From an uncultured Hungatella sp. (GTDB lineage Bacteria > Bacillota > Clostridia > Lachnospirales > Lachnospiraceae): a stretch of 8,264 nt of DNA. Positions 7,447 through 8,264 of the stretch are shown one piece after another. The stretch's first letter is position 1; every line of letters starts with the position of its first letter. Position numbers and translations under genes: made by a program. The notes under the pieces were generated by a model. The model saw only the letters and a list, made by a program, of their open reading frames with translations, had not been told where the DNA came from and made no database searches. The stretch lies in contig CAJUFP010000162.1 in the NCBI GenBank assembly GCA_910585645.1, forward strand, positions 1 to 8,264, in the 5' to 3' direction.

Positions 7447-7673
7447 AGTGAGCAAAGGGGCGGGGGTGTCGTGGGGCCAGACAGAGAAGGGGAGATGTCC
7501 CGTCCGGGTTCAGATATGCCAAACATTCCGATGAGCCCTTAAAGCGGGAAACACTCGGGTATCAGCCCTCCTGTTTCCCTGGTCTCATCTCCATGGCATA
7601 AATTCACCCTGCCGGGACATCTCTCCTTCTCTGCCTGGCAAAACCAGAATTCGTCGGCTAAGGTTTGCTCACT
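7447..7673 (+). ncRNA. 227-nt long near-rod hairpin: candidate structured RNA or hairpin mobile element
   Basis: The base is a perfect 10-bp stem, AGTGAGCAAA (7447-7456) with 7664-7673. A large asymmetric internal loop follows. Next is a 26-nt stem (7477-7502 with 7613-7638) having 24 Watson-Crick pairs, one G-U and one mismatch. Further in are GGGT/ACCC and ATGCCA-type pairs (7506-7521 with 7594-7609), GATGAG/CTCATC (7530-7535 with 7584-7589), GGGAAACA/TGTTTCCC (7546-7553 with 7572-7579) and an apical GGG-6 nt-CCC (7557-7568). Such extended pairing is not chance. There is no coding frame of note and I cannot match it to a known RNA family. The outer 3' arm recurs inverted at 8160-8264, which favours a mobile repeat; the TATAAT just upstream favours a transcribed RNA. 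Confidence 0.5.
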
Positions 7674-7693
7674 TCAGGTGGTTCCGGTAGGGG
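7591..7693 (+). repeat. Left copy of a long inverted repeat
   Basis: This segment is the 3' arm of the long hairpin plus 20 nt beyond it. It matches the reverse complement of 8160-8264 at roughly four fifths of positions by eye, with perfect blocks CCATGGCATAAATTCACCC at one end and AGGTGGTTCCGGTAGGGG at the other. GAATTCG and TTTGCTCACT are also shared. Confidence 0.85.
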
Positions 7694-8159
7694 ACGCTGC
7701 CGCAACTTTGTGGCGAAAAAAATAGCTGCTTTTTATGGCCTCAGTATATTGTTGAGTGATGTTAGGGCGATGTTGTTGTGATCTCAAAAGGATCTGTTTC
7801 CCTGTAATAGAAAGCACTATCAAGATTTCGTTCTTCCGCAAATCCGGATATTCGGGTTTTTATGTTGGTATACACCCACTGATACTCCGCAATTTGCTTT
7901 ATAACAGAAGACCATAGAAAGACTGCGTTTTCCAGGATTTTTACTTGTATGATTAAAATTCGGCGTTAGTCCGTGACCATGTTGGCCGCCTTATTTTAAC
8001 CATATGAAAAGATCATGTCTACGGCATTTGCAGACTCTGACCACATACTTTTTGACTAACACCTGAAATATAATAAGCAGGATCCGTTCCGACAAATACG
8101 ATGCACAAACCTTGTGGCTGATAAAACAGCTATCTTTCCGCTGCGGAGTCGAAACCGCA
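7694..8159. other. Non-coding core between the mirrored repeats, possible decayed insertion
   Basis: These 466 bp are more AT-rich than the genes nearby and hold no convincing gene. Each end begins with a small hairpin just inside the repeat: GCCGC/GTGGC (7699-7703 with 7710-7714) and TGCGG/CCGCA (8142-8146 with 8155-8159). In each inward reading a TAGCTG followed by a T-run comes next. The longest stop-free stretch that looks protein-like is on the minus strand at 7762-7965, 67 codons without an ATG, ending FYYRETDPFEITTTSP; I do not recognise it. Confidence 0.4.
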
Positions 8160-8264
8160 CCCCTACCGGAACCACCTAGAGTGAGCAAATCTCAGCCAGC
8201 GAATTCTGTTTTTGCCAGGGAGGGAAGGGAGGCTGTGTGCCGGGCGGGTGAATTTATGCCATGG
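8160..8264 (-). repeat. Right, inverted copy of the long repeat (cut by the window edge)
   Basis: It runs from CCCCTACCGGAACCACCT (8160-8177) through AGTGAGCAAA (8180-8189), the base of the second hairpin, to GGGTGAATTTATGCCATGG (8246-8264), which ends exactly at the window border while still matching. The second copy therefore probably continues beyond this window and could form its own hairpin of similar size, ending near 8405 if full-length. Confidence 0.85.

Noticed and set aside
7447..7673. Retron-type msr-msd RNA (terminal a1/a2 repeats with a long hairpin)
   Set aside because: The terminal 10-bp pairing and long stem are superficially similar, but there are no msr-like small stem-loops after the first arm and no reverse transcriptase gene in the window.
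7991..8188. 65-residue leftward open frame starting TTG in the right repeat arm
   Set aside because: It begins within the inverted repeat, has no Shine-Dalgarno sequence, and matches no family I know.

Overview
The window looks like chromosomal DNA of a Gram-positive Clostridia species, most likely a Lachnospiraceae member of the Enterocloster/Clostridium XIVa type. This rests on the secG-rnr-smpB gene order, strong AGGAGG ribosome binding sites, fairly GC-rich coding sequence with AT-rich promoters, and an Rpn-family nuclease gene. The placement is inferred from gene content and protein style, not from a database match.

Layout. Positions 1-248 are AT-rich: a possible fragment of a leftward reading frame, then a cluster of GTCAA/TTGAC half-sites and a good promoter for a GntR/HutC-type regulator (249-1043, +). 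A stable hairpin (1101-1141) separates this gene from the convergent leftward operon secG-rnr-smpB (4151 down to 1222), which links protein export, RNA decay and ribosome rescue. RNase R and SmpB commonly work together in trans-translation. A stem-loop with a U-run lies between secG and rnr and may set how much transcription reaches rnr. secG has a clear extended -10 promoter, preceded by three 12-bp tandem T-tract repeats.

Between secG and enolase (eno, 5966 down to 4695) sit two small palindromic insertions placed end to end. Each is exactly 160 bp, flanked by TA and able to fold into one long hairpin. Their termini differ, but they share a 13-bp core at the same offset. The second abuts eno so closely that its last base completes the eno stop codon. 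Upstream of eno is a leftward gene for an Rpn-family PD-(D/E)XK nuclease/putative transposase with twelve tandem four-residue repeats.

The last 1.15 kb (7108-8264) has no convincing gene. It holds a 227-nt near-rod hairpin (7447-7673) with a TATAAT just before it. The outer part of that hairpin, plus a further 20 nt, recurs in inverted orientation at 8160-8264, where the window ends. The 466 bp between the two copies is AT-richer and has no recognisable gene; it may be a decayed insertion. The paired 160-bp elements and the mirrored hairpin repeat are the least explained parts of the window.
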